This document shows positions 1 to 11,802 of a stretch of 64,000 nt of DNA, one piece after another. The position numbers were made by a program, and so were the translations under genes. The stretch's first letter is position 1. Every line of letters starts with the position of its first letter. The stretch spans positions 14,632,001 to 14,696,000 of the forward strand of contig NC_079515.1 in the NCBI RefSeq assembly GCF_000801105.2, given 5' to 3'. Below the pieces are notes generated by a model, which was not told the DNA's origin, did not search any database, and was given only the letters and a program-made list of their open reading frames with translations. The DNA is from Raphanus sativus. Taxonomy: Eukaryota; Streptophyta; Magnoliopsida; Brassicales; Brassicaceae.

Positions 1-894
1 ATCACAGTTTTAGACTAGAGTTTTACACCAAAGTTGTGAGAGAGAGAGAGTTACTATTGAGAGTTTTCTTGAACAATATTATTATATTCATCTATCTATT
101 CTATGCAGTTTTATTTAATTGTTATGATGTTTTTCTTAGCTATGTCTTAGTAAACACCTTTGTTAGATTTAGGATTCAAATAGGTTCTGAGGGATTAGCC
201 CCAAATATGAATACTTGAGTATGTGATATTCATCTTAGAAAATTGTTGTTAATGCTTGTATATGAGTAGCTAACCTATACATGATGACAGTGGATATTAT
301 CCTTGGATCTATCTTCTCTGAGCTATGATTTTCTAGGAGCAAGTGACAGCATGGTCTAGCAAATATCTGGTGAAGTGTTATCAACCCGTGCTTAAAGTTT
401 ACTAAAGTTGCATCGATCGATTCTCCTATAGAGATATCAACCGATTGACGCAAGGCTATGTCGATCGATACGTTCGACAGAACATCGATCGATGCCTTCC
501 TGATTATGACCTGCGCGTAAAGTGAATCATTGGATCTAGTAATATATAACTCAGAAAACGACAGTGGTATGGTTATTGTTACTGTTGGGTTCTTTATCAT
601 GCAAGCATCTCACATAAGCATTCATACTATTATAATCATGATAACCTGAATATAAATCCTAAGTCTAGCGCCTTCATCATATCTGTTAAACCCCCTAATC
701 AATCAATTGAGCAATTGTCTTGTTCACCTGTTTTAAGTTACTTGTAATTTACTGCTTTGAAATCTTCAACCTAGCTTAATTACAATAAGATCTATTGTGT
801 GCCCCAGCTCCCTGTGGATTCGATCCCTAAGTACTACAACTTGACCTCTTTTGATGAGAGTAAGGCTGCTTTAGGGTAATTTGAGCATGTATCA
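1..894 (+). repeat. 5' LTR of element A (Athila-like, non-autonomous), cut by the window edge
   Basis: The first ~235 bases match 5161-5437 closely (for example the block around 'agggattagccccaaatatg'), which identifies the two stretches as the LTRs of one element. The LTR ends in TATCA at 894, just before a degenerate tRNA primer-binding site. Copies of TCGATCGA lie near 412, 461 and 484, in non-coding LTR sequence. The left end lies outside the window. From the offset to the 3' LTR, I infer a full length near 1.3 kb. Confidence 0.8.
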
Positions 895-898
895 AATT

Positions 899-916
899 TG
901 GCGCCGTTTCTGGGGG
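899..916 (+). other. Primer-binding site of element A (tRNA-Asp type, degenerate)
   Basis: TGGCGCCGTTTCTGGGGG follows the LTR after a short spacer. The usual Athila-type site, seen intact at 10004 in this window, is TGGCGCCGTTGCCGGGGA. The first ten bases are preserved and several later ones are changed, so this copy is decayed. Confidence 0.75.
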
Positions 917-1011
917 AGCTTTGATCTCCATTAGATTTTATTTAACTCTAGGTGTTCTTCTTTATTACTACTTACTGATAATTTTTTTTCTTTTCTTGAC
1001 TTTTCAGGTGC

Positions 1012-4000
1012 ATGCCTAGCATAACCAGAAGCATCAAGAACAAAGAACTTTTGTCTACTGATCCAGCTGGTTTTGAACGATCAATCCGCAAATAGATTCG
1101 TTCCAAATTAATCGATACACCCGTTTGTGCATCGACCAATTTTTATCAACAACTGTCTACCGAGTTTCAGACACCGTCGACCGATACTAGCTCACCAACA
1201 GCGACCGATCTCATTCATCTGACATCGACCGATACCCTTTCATCCACATCGACCGATACTTTTCAGTACCCGTCAACCAACATCATTCATCCGACATCGA
1301 CCGATACCGCACATTTATCGATACTGAGCCATAGAACATGGTCGCGACTTTGATACTCATGAGAGACGACAATGGAGACTTGCGTGACCAAGAAGGTCAC
1401 CTGTGTAATGCAGCAGATCAGATAATCAATGATCAGGGGGCTGCAATCCCTGATCCAGAAGCTGAGGCTGTTGCAACCACTGCTCAAGCTGCAGAAGAAG
1501 CCATCTGAAACAGAACAATGGATGACTACAACCGTCCATATCAATACTACGCCAACAGATCTACTATCCGTCTTCCAGACATACAAATGGCTGATTTTGA
1601 GGTGAAGCCTCAGTACTACACACTTGTGGGACATACAACCTACAGTGGGGCATCCAATGAGCATCCTATGGACCATCTAGAGAGGTACGAGGATCTCATA
1701 TCTGCTATCAAAGCCAATGGAGTCCAAGCTGACTACCTACTTTGCAAGTTCTTCAAGTAATCTCTTACTGGAGAAGCTTTGCAGTGGCTTAAGCAACTAC
1801 CACTAGGATCTCTTACATCCTGGGATGACATCAAGAATGCATTCTTGATTAATTTCTTTAATGAAGCACGTGCAGAGGATTTGAGGGGCAAAATTGCTAC
1901 ATTCATGCAGAAGCCTACGGAGCCTTTAAGACATTGCTGGGTTCGTTTCAAGTCTTATCAGAGAGATTATCCACACCATGGATTCAACGAAGTACAGCTG
2001 CTTAGCACTTTCTTCAGAGATTTAGATCTGACCTATCAGATAGCTCAAGACACGGCTAGTGAAGAAAATTTCAACACCGGGAATCCAGAAGAGGCTGTGA
2101 GACTTATAGAGAACTTGGCTACTAGCAACNNNNNNNNNNNNNNNNNNNNNNNNNNNNNNNNNNNNNNNNNNNNNNNNNNNNNNNNNNNNNNNNNNNNNNN
2201 NNNNNNNNNNNNNNNNNNNNNNNNNNNNNATCACCAAGAACACTGATTACGAGAGGAAGAAATCGGCCAATGCCCTTGGAAAAGAGCAGATGGACGATGT
2301 GAGAGCCAAACTAGACAGTGTTAACAAGCTTATTAGGAAGCATGTTTGCTTTGCAGAAGATGTATAAGCTATAGAGACTGATGAGGAGAGATATAAAGAG
2401 GACAAAGTGAATTACATAGGAGGATTTCAGAAGTCTGGAAATCAGAGTGGAAACATAAACTTCTATGGCAACAGACAGAGGAGCAACTACAATCAGAATT
2501 CACAATATCAGAAATCCTTCAGCAACAGCAACTACAACAACAACAAGAATCTCAACAATTCTTTCTACCAGAATCCACCACCATCTACTCAGGACAGCAA
2601 AATAGATGCAATGCTTGATTCAGTTCTAGAGGGTCAGCAGAAGCTTACTGTGCATTTTAATGGAAAGATAGATGCTGCCTACAACAACCTAAATGAAAGT
2701 TTGACACCTTGAGCACTCATGTGAAGAAGTTAGAGACACAGATGATTCAAACAGGAGAGGCTACTAGGAGGCAAAAAGCTTTATTCAAAGCGAAAGAGGA
2801 AGAGATCATGAGACACCACGTGAATGCCATCACAGTAGATGATTTCTGGCAAGTGGATAAGCATGAGAAGCCTCAAGAGGGAGACTTTGAAGTAGAGAGC
2901 TCCATGAGTATCAGCAGTTCTCACTGGTGTCGACCGACGCCAGACGATGGTCAATGATCGACATGGGATGATGACTATCGATCGATGTTTGAATCTCCAC
3001 ATCGATCGACAGAGTCCATTAGGTCTACTACTACAAGCAAATCAGTTCGGATTATGACACACGCAGAGTTTGCAGCTAGACACCCTCACCCACTCCATCC
3101 TTTCACCAATCGATCTCAAGAAGATGAAATCGATCGACAACCCGAGACCAACATCGATCGACATGATCTAGCCGACATCAATTGATATGCAACCACAACA
3201 TGCCGAGTGCGGTTAGCAAAGATAGATGTAACCCGACTTAATGCACTCCGACCCCAACCCAAACCGACAGAGAACCCACAAGACGAGGTTAAGGATACAT
3301 CAAAGCCTATGGAGATAGAAAAGGAAAGTGCAAAGAGAACCTTAAGGAAAAGGAAAGAGAAGGTTCCCAAGCACTATAGAAGAGAAGCTAATGCAAAGGA
3401 GTTGTAAAATTTCAAGAAGAGAGTTCTAAGGATCCCAGCAGAGAAACCCTTTGAAGAAGCATACTTCACATACAGATTGTGGATGTTCTTTAGAGAGACA
3501 AGAGTGACAGAAGCTGATATTGAGAAGTTGTTTCATCAGATCAGAGAGGATATGAACAAGAGGATCACATTGAAAAAGAAGAGTGACCCTGGAGAATTCA
3601 TTATTTCATGCCTAGTACAAGGTATTGAATTCCCACATGCACTATGTGATACATGAGCATCAGTCAGCATCCTACCCAAGGTTATGGCAAACCAAATAGG
3701 TCTAAAGGTAGAACCTTCCAAGGAATCATTCTACTTTGTGTATTGTTTTAGAAGGAACTCAGGAGGAATCATTAGAGACCTTGAGGTGCAGATTGGTAAT
3801 GCCATAATTCCAATTGATTTTCATGTCCTAGACATTAAGTTGAATTAAAATTCTTCTCTACTACTTGGAAGAGAATTCCTAGCTACTGTACGAGCCGTTT
3901 GCAACTTGCACACAAAGCAGATGTGTTTGACACTCATCAACCCAAAGATTCACTATGATCCAGTCAAAGTTGTCAAGCCACAAACGCCTGCAAAGAGCCT

Positions 4001-4020
4001 ACATGTGATCCAAAACTTGT
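1012..4020 (+). pseudogene. Gag-protease remnant of element A
   Basis: The reading frame begins at ATG 1012 (MPSITRSIKN...), just after a 'ttttcag' tract, and stops at 1093. Gag-type coding resumes at 1518-1760 and 1779-2129 in one frame, separated by a single TAA at 1758. The capsid region is recognisable from WLKQLPLGSLTSWDDIKNAF and the RFKSYQRDYPHHGF block, as in Athila/Tat Gag. After the N gap an Asn/Gln-rich tail follows (2407-2712), with no zinc knuckle. A retropepsin domain lies at about 3588-4020: CDT-stop-ASVS where CDTGASVS is expected, and later LLLGREF. The TGA at 3654 replaces the active-site glycine. I see no reverse transcriptase, RNase H or integrase before the polypurine tract, so the element could move only with proteins from elsewhere. 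Confidence 0.8.
2130..2229. other. Assembly gap (100 N)
   Basis: A run of exactly 100 N inside the gag remnant. The size looks like a scaffolding placeholder. Gag-type coding is seen on both sides, and the flanks do not repeat each other as they do at the second gap. Confidence 0.98.
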
Positions 4021-4189
4021 AGCAACATGCTACTGTGAAGAAGAGTACAAGACATAGTACTCGGAATCGATCGACACCCACACGGATACATCAATCGATA
4101 CCAATGATCACCCATTGATCGATCAATAATTAATCACATAGATCGATACGAGCGACAGTTTTCACTTTACATCAATTGATAGTACACCT

Positions 4190-4498
4190 ATGTACGAAGT
4201 GAATTATTTTCCAGGTGACTACTCAGATGGGAGTTGGGAAGAAGACTACTACCAGCCTAAATTCGCAGTGGAGACAAGAGACGATGAATATGATGAAGAT
4301 TTCTGGGAAGAAAGAGAGACTGAATACTCAATATATCGCAGAGAAGAAGAGTATGATGAGGATTACAACAAAGATATACCATATTCATTCTATCGAACGG
4401 ATGAAGAGCCAACCCAACATGTTTCCCACCCATTCATTCCAACAAGGTCACATTCAGCACCCTACGAGGAAGGCATTAATCTCAATCAGATACCTTGA
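4190..4498 (+). CDS. Acidic 102-aa open frame at the 3' end of element A
   Basis: An open frame starting MYEVNYFPGDYSDGSWEEDY and rich in Asp, Glu and Tyr. It lies between the protease remnant and the 3' LTR and is surrounded by TCGATCGA motifs. It probably represents the far C-terminal part of the element's single long gag-pr frame, or filler between gag and the LTR, not a separate gene. I recognise no domain. It is listed because it is the longest intact frame left in the 3' part of the element. Confidence 0.35.
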   Translation: MYEVNYFPGDYSDGSWEEDYYQPKFAVETRDDEYDEDFWEERETEYSIYRREEEYDEDYNKDIPYSFYRTDEEPTQHVSHPFIPTRSHSAPYEEGINLNQIP

Positions 4499-4760
4499 TC
4501 AGACAAAGGAAAATCAATCGACACCAGCTACTACGCATCGATCAATACTACACCTACAAAGAAACGAGATGATTGGCCAGCACACTGTTATCCAATCTTT
4601 GCTCTAGAAGCTACTAAACATTCCCAACATGTGGAAGAGTTCAATGGGAACCCCGAGGAAAAACGAGCTACAAAGCATAAAGGAGTTCTCACTAGAGATG
4701 GATTTTCATCACATGGAACCATACTACCAGTTGGTTTTACTTGAAGACAAGCAATAAGGT

Positions 4761-4774
4761 AAGTCTGGGGGAGT
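4761..4774 (+). other. Polypurine tract of element A
   Basis: AAGTCTGGGGGAGT directly precedes the 3' LTR start TGATATACC. It is the plus-strand priming site of LTR retrotransposons. The same tract shape precedes the 3' LTR of element O at 49759-49772. Confidence 0.8.
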
Positions 4775-5437
4775 TGATATACCATGAATTTGACCCGATT
4801 TTAGTCATGGTATATAAGAGTTTTATGATAGATTTAATGAATTTTGAAGTCTAGATAGCATATTTACAGGTTCAGGAGCAATTGGAGGAAAGATGATGAT
4901 TTTGGAGCATTTTGGAGCACTTTAGAGATTTCACCCGAGATGACCATATCGACCACTCGAGGTCGACACGGAGAGAGACATATCGATCGATACACACTCT
5001 GTGATATCGATCGATAGTAAAAACGCAGAAGCCCAGTTTGGTCACAGCCGACTTGAAGCCCAAAATTCCATATATTTACCAAGATGCCCCTGACGAGTTT
5101 TAACCTAATTATTTACTATTTATGTCTTGCCTAAGTGTTTGGAGGCAGAGACGGTTTTTACATCATAGTTTTAGACAGAGAATTTTACAGCAAAGTTGTG
5201 CGAGAGAGAGTTACTATTGAGAGCTTTCTTGAACACCATTATTCTATTAATCTATATATTCTATGCATTTTATTTAATTGTTATGATGTTTTGCTTAGTT
5301 ATGTCTGAGTAAACACTTTTGTTAGACTTAGGATTCAAATAGGTTTTGAGGGATTAGCCCCAAATATGAATACTTGAGTATGTGATATTCATCTTAGAAG
5401 ATTGCTCTTAATGCTTGTATAGGAGTAGCTAACCTAT
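4775..5437 (+). repeat. 3' LTR of element A, truncated
   Basis: It starts TGATATACCATG, the same terminus as the element O LTRs. It matches the start of the window from 5161 onward. The match stops abruptly near 5437 ('gctaacctattc'), where unrelated gypsy sequence begins, so roughly the last 600 bases of the LTR are missing. TCGATCGA copies lie near 4982 and 5008. Confidence 0.8.
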
Positions 5438-6222
5438 TCTTTGGTGATCAAGTGGAGGATGTGTCGAAGATCAGTTCAGATCCATGGGTTCAGATAAGTC
5501 AAAGTTCTGAAGCTCAATACTCCACCGGAAGTCCGAAGGAATTGTCTAGCAGCTAGGGAATGTTCTGCTCGAGTTGAGTTTTGTCCATAACAGTATCAGG
5601 GGAGGTTCTGTCCAAGTCAAGGCCAAAAACTGAAGCCAAAGAGAAAGCGCGAAGATAAGTTCATAGGACTGGACAGTGTATATGGAATGGACAGATGGGA
5701 AGAAGCAAGACTTCGTTGGGAAAAGACTGCATCAGTATCTGAGAAAAAGAAAGATTGAGGAAATGGACAAGATAGTATCATGGGAAATGAGTGTTATGGC
5801 AGAGGCAAAGCAAGACGACGACTAAGTGATCATTAAAGTGAAGCGACGAAGACGAGTGTGGAGACATTGAGGAGGACACTCAAGAAACATTGGTCGCCAG
5901 AGTAAAGAGTTATGGGTATGAGTTGGAAATGAGTGAACAATGTGGAATCAAGAAGTGAAGAAAAGAAAGGATTCAAGCCGAGGGAAATGTTTGGGAAGGC
6001 ATCCAGATGGAGCGAGTTCAGAATCAGAATTCAGGATGGAGACCAAAGAAACCGAAAGAGAGATTCCATGGGCAAATCGACAAAGAAGCACATCAAGTGA
6101 TCAAGACTGCAAGACGAAGTGAACGAAGTAGATATTGTGATTCAGAGGGAGTAAGTCGTGAAGCTGAGCAGTTGCACATCTAAGAATTCGAGGACGAATA
6201 CTATTAAGGGGGGGGGGCAGAA
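5438..6222 (+). pseudogene. Degenerate 3' internal end of a Ty3/gypsy element, with an LTR-derived block
   Basis: Bases 5455-5640 repeat 7495-7680 of the LTR downstream with many substitutions. The left part is therefore itself LTR-derived and probably marks an internal deletion that joined one LTR to the 3' internal region. Bases 5640-6200 contain only short charged reading frames that I cannot assign to a domain. The stretch ends in a strong polypurine tract (a run of about ten G near 6208-6217, then CAGAA), the standard signature just before a 3' LTR. The clade cannot be named from what remains. Confidence 0.6.
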
Positions 6223-8544
6223 TGTGATAACCCGTCCTTCGGGGTAAAATGGTCGAGATCGACAAAGTCAGAGTTTGGAGCAAAACTTTTGGGAATCAAA
6301 GAATGATGAAGAATGTTGAGTTTTGATCATATAAAACTTAACATGGTTTAGAGAAAATGGAAGATTGGCCGAGCATCAACTTGGTGGTCAAATCGCGGGT
6401 GATAAGTACGGCGTGGTCGAAGAAATGATCGTCGAAGAACCATGAGTTGAAATAAGCTGCTCTACCATTGTTAGAAGAGTCTTGGATTGATCAGACGAAC
6501 GTTTTGGAAGAATCATATTTTTGGAAGCACGACGGTTTAGAAGTACGACATTTCAGAAACCCGACGTTTCTTAGGGACGAAGTTTTCCACGGAACTTCGT
6601 ATCTATCAGTAAAATATTATTCTGGAGACATAATAAGTCGGAGGCAAGACAGGAATTAAGCAGGACGGGAAGCAAGCACGACGGGATCGAAGAACAACGG
6701 GAAAACCCGAAGTTGGGCGAAAACCTTAATTTCCGTATTGTGGATTTTTCGAGGAAGCCGGAGTCTCGGAAAATATTTTTCATCAAGTTCACAATTCCTT
6801 TGGAGTTGATTAAAAATATTCTAAGCATCAGATCGGGAGCGAAAAATATTTGGGATTGATCGCGGGTCGCAAAATCACCGGAAGGGTCGAAATCGCGCAA
6901 ATCGACCGAGAAGCTCGAGGTGGTTTGATATAAGGGATCAGGACGTGGTGTCAATCATCCAACAAGCTGAGTGTCTTCAGAATCTCGAGGTGTCGCCGTG
7001 CATGAAAGCAGCACATGTATCTTGACACACAGCAGCACGAGGTGCCGCTCAACCTGCGACCGAAGCATACTGATTGACATGTGGGCATTGTGTGTCGCCG
7101 TGCATGTGATCCAAACATGCTGATGGACATCTGGTCGTCCAGGCAGGCAAGAGGTGTCACCTTTGATGAGTCTTGGCCATGCTTAGAGACATGTGGAGCA
7201 CGTGGTTTCGCCGCGCATGCGTCCGGAGCCTTGCAAAGCGACACGCGGGCTGCCACACGGCTTCGATCTGATTGGTTGCTTCTATTTATAAATACCCACG
7301 ACCCCCACTCTATTTCAAACCATCCAGAACACCTGAAAGTCAGAGAAAAACTTTAGAGAGAAAGTAGAAAAAGAAAGCAAGAGTTTCCGAGTTTTTTCGA
7401 GAATTTTAGAGAGTTTTCGAGATCAGTTTCTCTACTGATTTTGAGTGAGTTTTTAGGGAAGGATCTGTCCATATCAGTCCGTCCAAATTATTTGTTTATC
7501 AAGTGGATGTGCTGTCGAAGATCAGTTCAGTTCCATGGGTTCAGATCAGTTGAAGTTCCGAAGCTCGATACTCCACCAGAAGTCCGAAGAATCGTCCAGC
7601 AGTTAGGGAAGGTTCTGCTCGAGTTGAGTTCTGTCCATACCAGTATCAGGGGAGGTTCTGCCCAAGTCAAGATCAGTCCAGTCCAGTCCATTCAAGATGT
7701 CAAGGTTGGGTTTTGGATAGGTCCTCTCCGATCAACCAGCTGCTTATCGGCATAGAAATTGGCTTGTTTGAATTCCACTTGGAATTTAGGGTAGTTTTGT
7801 GAGTTGGCTTGTTTGAATTCCACTTGAAATTTAGGGTAATTTTGTGAGTTGGTTTTGTTTGAGTTCCACTTGGAACTTAGGTTAGATCGAGTCTGCATAT
7901 AGATTAGATTAGATCACACTATTGCATCGTAGAGTCCTTAGGGTTATTTTATTTATGAACCGGACACAGCGTAGCACATGCTAAGTTGAGATGAAACGGA
8001 ATTAAGACTGAGTTAATAACCTGACTAGGACTAGGGCTAAGATGCATCATGTTTTCTATTCTTGCTTGGTTATTTGGTTGAGTGCAGGTTCCCATTATCT
8101 TTAAAGATAGTTTCATAACAGGAGGCTTAATTATCTGGGTAACGGTTTGATTGAGTAGTTTGCTTGATAGATTTAATGCTTGCTTATTTAGTTAATCTTG
8201 TTGATTGAGGTTAATCAGCTCTTAGTAAGGGAGTGACAAACCGATTGATTTAATTTGTTATGTTATTGTTGTCTAGTTTATTAGATTTAGTACTTGGGAT
8301 CCCACACCATATAGGCTGGATTGCTGGTACTACTTGTTAGTGTCGTAGAGTCTAGAGTCTAGGATAGGGTTGTGTGTATGCCGACAATATGTGCGTAACC
8401 CGCCCATACTAGGCTTGTTTAGGGGTGATTAGTGTTTCCTCATCCTCGTACCCAGCGGATTCAAGGAAACCCCTTCTTTGCTGGATCAGGAAGACTCAGA
8501 GGAACGAAGTCATGGCTTATGGCTGAGTGTTACACGACGGTGTG
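6223..8544 (+). repeat. Gypsy 3' LTR, left part (split by element O)
   Basis: It starts TGTGATAACCCGTCC right after a polypurine tract. It has no convincing coding capacity; the longest open frames (near 6571-6954 and 7441-7755) show no domain. It contains a probable promoter at 7285. At 8545 it is broken by element O, with the 5-bp duplication GTGTG on each side (8540-8544 and 51199-51203). The LTR resumes at 51204 and ends ...GTGTTACA at 52413. The total of about 3.5 kb is long for an LTR, so it may hold further unrecognised insertions. Confidence 0.7.
7285..7294 (+). promoter_or_regulatory. Candidate LTR promoter (TATA box)
   Basis: TTTATAAATA preceded by a CCAAT-like 'gattggttgc' at about 7270 and followed by a CA-rich, then GA-rich leader. 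The placement within the LTR suits the U3/R boundary. Inferred from sequence only. Confidence 0.5.
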
Positions 8545-9999
8545 TGATATACCTTGGATTTTACCCATTTTTACCCATGGAATATAAGTGTTTTATATAC
8601 TATTTACTATGTATTAGAGTATATTTAGAGTATTTACAGGTTCAGAGACGATTTGGAGATATATGGTGATTTTGGTGCCTTTTAGAGTTTTTCGCAGTGC
8701 AGGACTGCACAGGCGCTTCAGATGTTTAGCTCTCGATGGAGACCTTCCAACCGTTGGATTTCGCCCATATTTTGGTACAAGATAGAGCCGTGAGTTAGCT
8801 TTCCAATGCCACTGGTTGGAGATAAATCAAACGGTTAGATCGGAAGTTATACCCATTTTACTGAAGAGTGGTCAGTCTGCCTCCCGAGAGAAGGCTGCCG
8901 AGAAGAGGATTATATGTCGATCGATGCAACAGAGTGCATGTCGATCGACAGGGACATCAGAACGTGGGCCAGGTATATTTCATGACCGACTGAAGCCCAG
9001 GAGTCACCACAAAGTTACCAAAATACCCTTGACGACCAGAAACCCTATTTATGTTACTTCTAAGCCATTGTTGACGGCTACGCTTTCTACGCTTTAGATT
9101 TTCTTTTACGCTTTCATTGTTTCTCTTAGGAGAGAAGGGAGGAACTCCTTGAGAGTCCTCCTGGAACTCCTTTGTTTTTGGTTTTATATTATCTATTGCA
9201 TTTTCATCTATTCATCTATGATTTTTGTGACAAACTTCATGTCTGAATAGATCCACCTGTTAGATATATGGTTCAGATAGGTTTGTGGGATTAGCCCCAA
9301 ACTATACTTGCTAAGTTGTGATATTCATCAATTGGATTGAACTCTATGCTTGTTCTAGATTAGCTAACTAGAACATAGATCACTAGGATCTTTAATATCT
9401 TGAATTATCTATTTGAGCTTGTCTGTCTCCCATTGAGAAGAACGACAATTCCTCCTTGAGATTTTGTGGTCATATTCGGCTCGCGCCTAGGCAGATCTAG
9501 AAGCCGTCGATCGATATCCCGACAGGTGAATCGATCGGCGCTGCGAAAGGTGTATCGCTCGATATCTCAAAAGGATATCGACCGACTCTTTTTCTGTGTC
9601 ATCATGAGAAAGGTGTGGCCAGAGATCTAGATGATTTAACCAGTGATTTATCACATATGTTAAGCGGCTGAGATCTATAGTATCATGCAAGCAACTTGTT
9701 TGGCATTTATAGATACTATAATCCCCAATACCTGAATAGAAGCCTTAGATCTAGCAACCATCCTTCCATCAACTACCTTGGTTACATAAGAACAACTACC
9801 TTGTTCGCCCTTGCAATTTGATATATTTCCTATTTTATGTACTGCTTTATAATCTATTTACTGTTAGCCTAGCTTAATCATATAACTATTAGATCTAGTG
9901 TGTGTCTTAGCTCCTTGTGGATTCGATCCCTGAGTATTACAATTTGACCTTTTTTGATGAGAGTAAAAATCACTCCTTAGGGTAATTTGAGTGGTATCA
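8545..9999 (+). repeat. 5' LTR of element O
   Basis: 1455 bp, bounded by TG...CA and by the duplication GTGTG on the left. It aligns along its length with 49773-51198. TCGATCGA motifs occur near 8926, 8940, 9508 and 9531, although this is non-coding. The block around 'gggattagccccaaact' is shared with the element A LTR, so A and O belong to one family group. Confidence 0.88.
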
Positions 10000-10003
10000 A
10001 ATT

Positions 10004-10021
10004 TGGCGCCGTTGCCGGGGA
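10004..10021 (+). other. Primer-binding site of element O (tRNA-Asp type)
   Basis: TGGCGCCGTTGCCGGGGA lies four bases after the LTR end. This is the site typical of Athila-lineage elements, which as I recall pairs with the 3' end of tRNA-Asp. Confidence 0.85.
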
Positions 10022-10132
10022 GCTTCGATCGCCATTAGATCTTATTTAGTTAGATTTTGTTTAGGTTTTATTATTGTTCAAAAATTTCATAAATTTTTTT
10101 TCTTCTGTTTCAGGTACATACCAGAAGCATCA

Positions 10133-11186
10133 ATGAAGAAAAGATTTTTAGCTTATTCAAAGAAGCAACCTGCTGGTTTATGCATGATCCGTAAGTCTAC
10201 GAGGGATGTAACGATCGACACCCTCCAAGCAGCATCGATCGATAGCATACACCACAAATCGATCAACATCGTCCATCACGAATCGATCGACTCCCTACAA
10301 GAACCAGTGATCGACAGAGTACACAAATCGTCAAACGACACTGTTCACGCGAACACTGTTCACATGGATACTATTCACCGAGGTACTGTTCATCGTGGTA
10401 CTAGTCACACGGGCACTGTTCATCCAGGTCCTATTCATCCGATTACTGTTCATCCCAGTACTATTCATCGGAGTACTGTTCACGAAAACATTGTTCATCC
10501 GAAATCGATCGACACTGTTCATTATGTGTCGATCGATTCTGTTCATCGTGACACTGTTCATCGTGACACTATTCATCCGACGTCGATCGACATTGTTCAT
10601 CCCGTGTCGATCGATACTGTTCACTTCAGCACTGTTCACCGAAACACTGTTCATCGCGGCACTATTCACGAAAACACTGTTCATTCAGATCTTGTTCATC
10701 CGACGATCGACACTGTTCATCCGACGTCGATCGACACTGTTCATCCGACGTCGATCGACACTGTTCACCGAAACACTGTTCATCATGGTACTGTTCATCG
10801 TGATACTGTTCATCGGGTTACTGTTTATCGCGACACTTTTCATCGCAGTTCTGTTCATCAAAACACTGTTCGCCGCGACACTGTTCATTCGGGTACTGTC
10901 ATCCGACGCCGAAAAATTTTGTTCATCAAGAGTCGACCGACACCACTTGCGAGGAGACAAAGGAAGTCAGAGCACTCATACTTAAGATTGATAAGAGAGG
11001 TATCTGGCGAGACGAAGAAGGTCGCCCTTGCAACACCAGAGGACAATTGATTAATGCAGATGGTGATGTAATCCCTGATGTGATTGATGTTGCTGCGACA
11101 AACGACTTTATTTTGACAAGCCAATGGTATGATTTTGGAAGCGAGGACCCTTTCAAAGGTCTTCCTTTTGAAAATACCAAAGATCT
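10133..11186 (+). pseudogene. Element O gag, N-terminal part with pentapeptide repeats
   Basis: The frame starts at ATG 10133 (MKKRFLAYSKKQPAGL...), downstream of a 'ctgtttcag' tract that resembles the tract before the gag ATG of element A. Residues ~70-260 are a low-complexity array of a five-residue unit (X-T-V/I-H-X), interspersed with SIDTVH units encoded by TCGATCGACAC. The frame stops at 11050, although coding-like sequence continues in another frame to the Cassandra insertion at 11187. Removing the two insertions joins '...ccaaagatct' to 'tatcaagatgctcg', giving a continuous Gag-like reading. There is no enzymatic motif. Expression is unlikely in this broken form. Confidence 0.65.
10340..10905 (+). 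repeat. 15-bp tandem repeat array (consensus near GACACTGTTCATCGT)
   Basis: About three dozen imperfect units, mostly 15 bp, each containing 'ctgttcatc' or 'ctattcatc', with 'cgtcgatcgacactgttcatc' units interleaved. The period is a multiple of three, so in frame it encodes T-V-H pentapeptides. The same array is also open in a second plus frame (10395-10985) and in minus frames (10331-10684 and 10685-10960). Those shadow frames are a property of the repeat and are not genes. Confidence 0.85.
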
Positions 11187-11269
11187 TGTAACATCCCGAG
11201 TTGTGATATGTGAAAAGGCTTAAGAGAATTGATTTGGCTACCTATGTCACCAAAGTTGACTTACCTTTT

Positions 11270-11350
11270 CCGGAGCACATCCTGAAAGAACTCCAGAGTT
11301 AAGCGTGCTTGAGCTGGAGTAGTGGAAGGATGGGTGACCTATCGGGAAGT
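11270..11350 (+). other. 5S rRNA-derived segment in Cassandra LTR 1
   Basis: The stretch resembles the 3' two thirds of plant 5S rRNA: 'gaactcc', then GAGTTAAGCGTGCTTGAGC (box A region), then GGATGGGTGACCT (box C) and CGGGAAGT. These are the internal RNA polymerase III promoter elements. The true 5S 5' end is absent, so this is not an rRNA gene. Confidence 0.85.
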
Positions 11351-11721
11351 GATTCGCGATAGCGTGTGAGTGAGGCCAAAGCACGGGGAAAGGTCATGTG
11401 GTGATTGCAGGGTCAGTAAATAATGATTTGGAGCCTTGGAAAATTAACGACTGACCGTCGGATGGGATGGGGCCCACGGGCCGAGAGAGCGGGCGTGGGT
11501 AGCCCATTAGCCGTGGGCGGGTCGGGCGTTATAAGTGGTATCAGAGCTGGTTAGCCGTCTCAGTTCTGACCTGAGAGGCGTCTTGTGACCTGTCGTGGGG
11601 CGCAACGAGGACGTTGCGTTCTTTGAGAGGGGGTGAATTGTAACATCCCGAGTTGTGATATGTGAAAAGACTTAAGAGAATTGATTTGGCTACCTATGTC
11701 ACCAAAGTTGACTTACCTTTT

Positions 11722-11802
11722 CCGGAGCACATCCTGAAAGAACTCCTGAGTTAAGCGTGCTTGAGCTGGAGTAGTGGAAGGATGGGTGACCTATCGGGAA
11801 GT
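11722..11802 (+). other. 5S rRNA-derived segment in Cassandra LTR 2
   Basis: Second copy of the segment at 11270-11350, with the same box A and box C matches. One visible difference is CTCCTGAG here against CTCCAGAG in LTR 1. Confidence 0.85.

Noticed and set aside
10340..10905. CRISPR-like regular array
   Set aside because: Units are short, directly adjacent and without unique spacers, in a plant retrotransposon gag.
10331..10985. Overlapping long minus-strand and alternate plus-strand open frames in the TVH array
   Set aside because: They arise because the 15-bp repeat is free of stops in several frames; composition is pure repeat with no domain.
11270..11802. 5S rRNA genes
   Set aside because: Only the 3' two thirds match, with changes, and the segments sit in LTRs of a TRIM.
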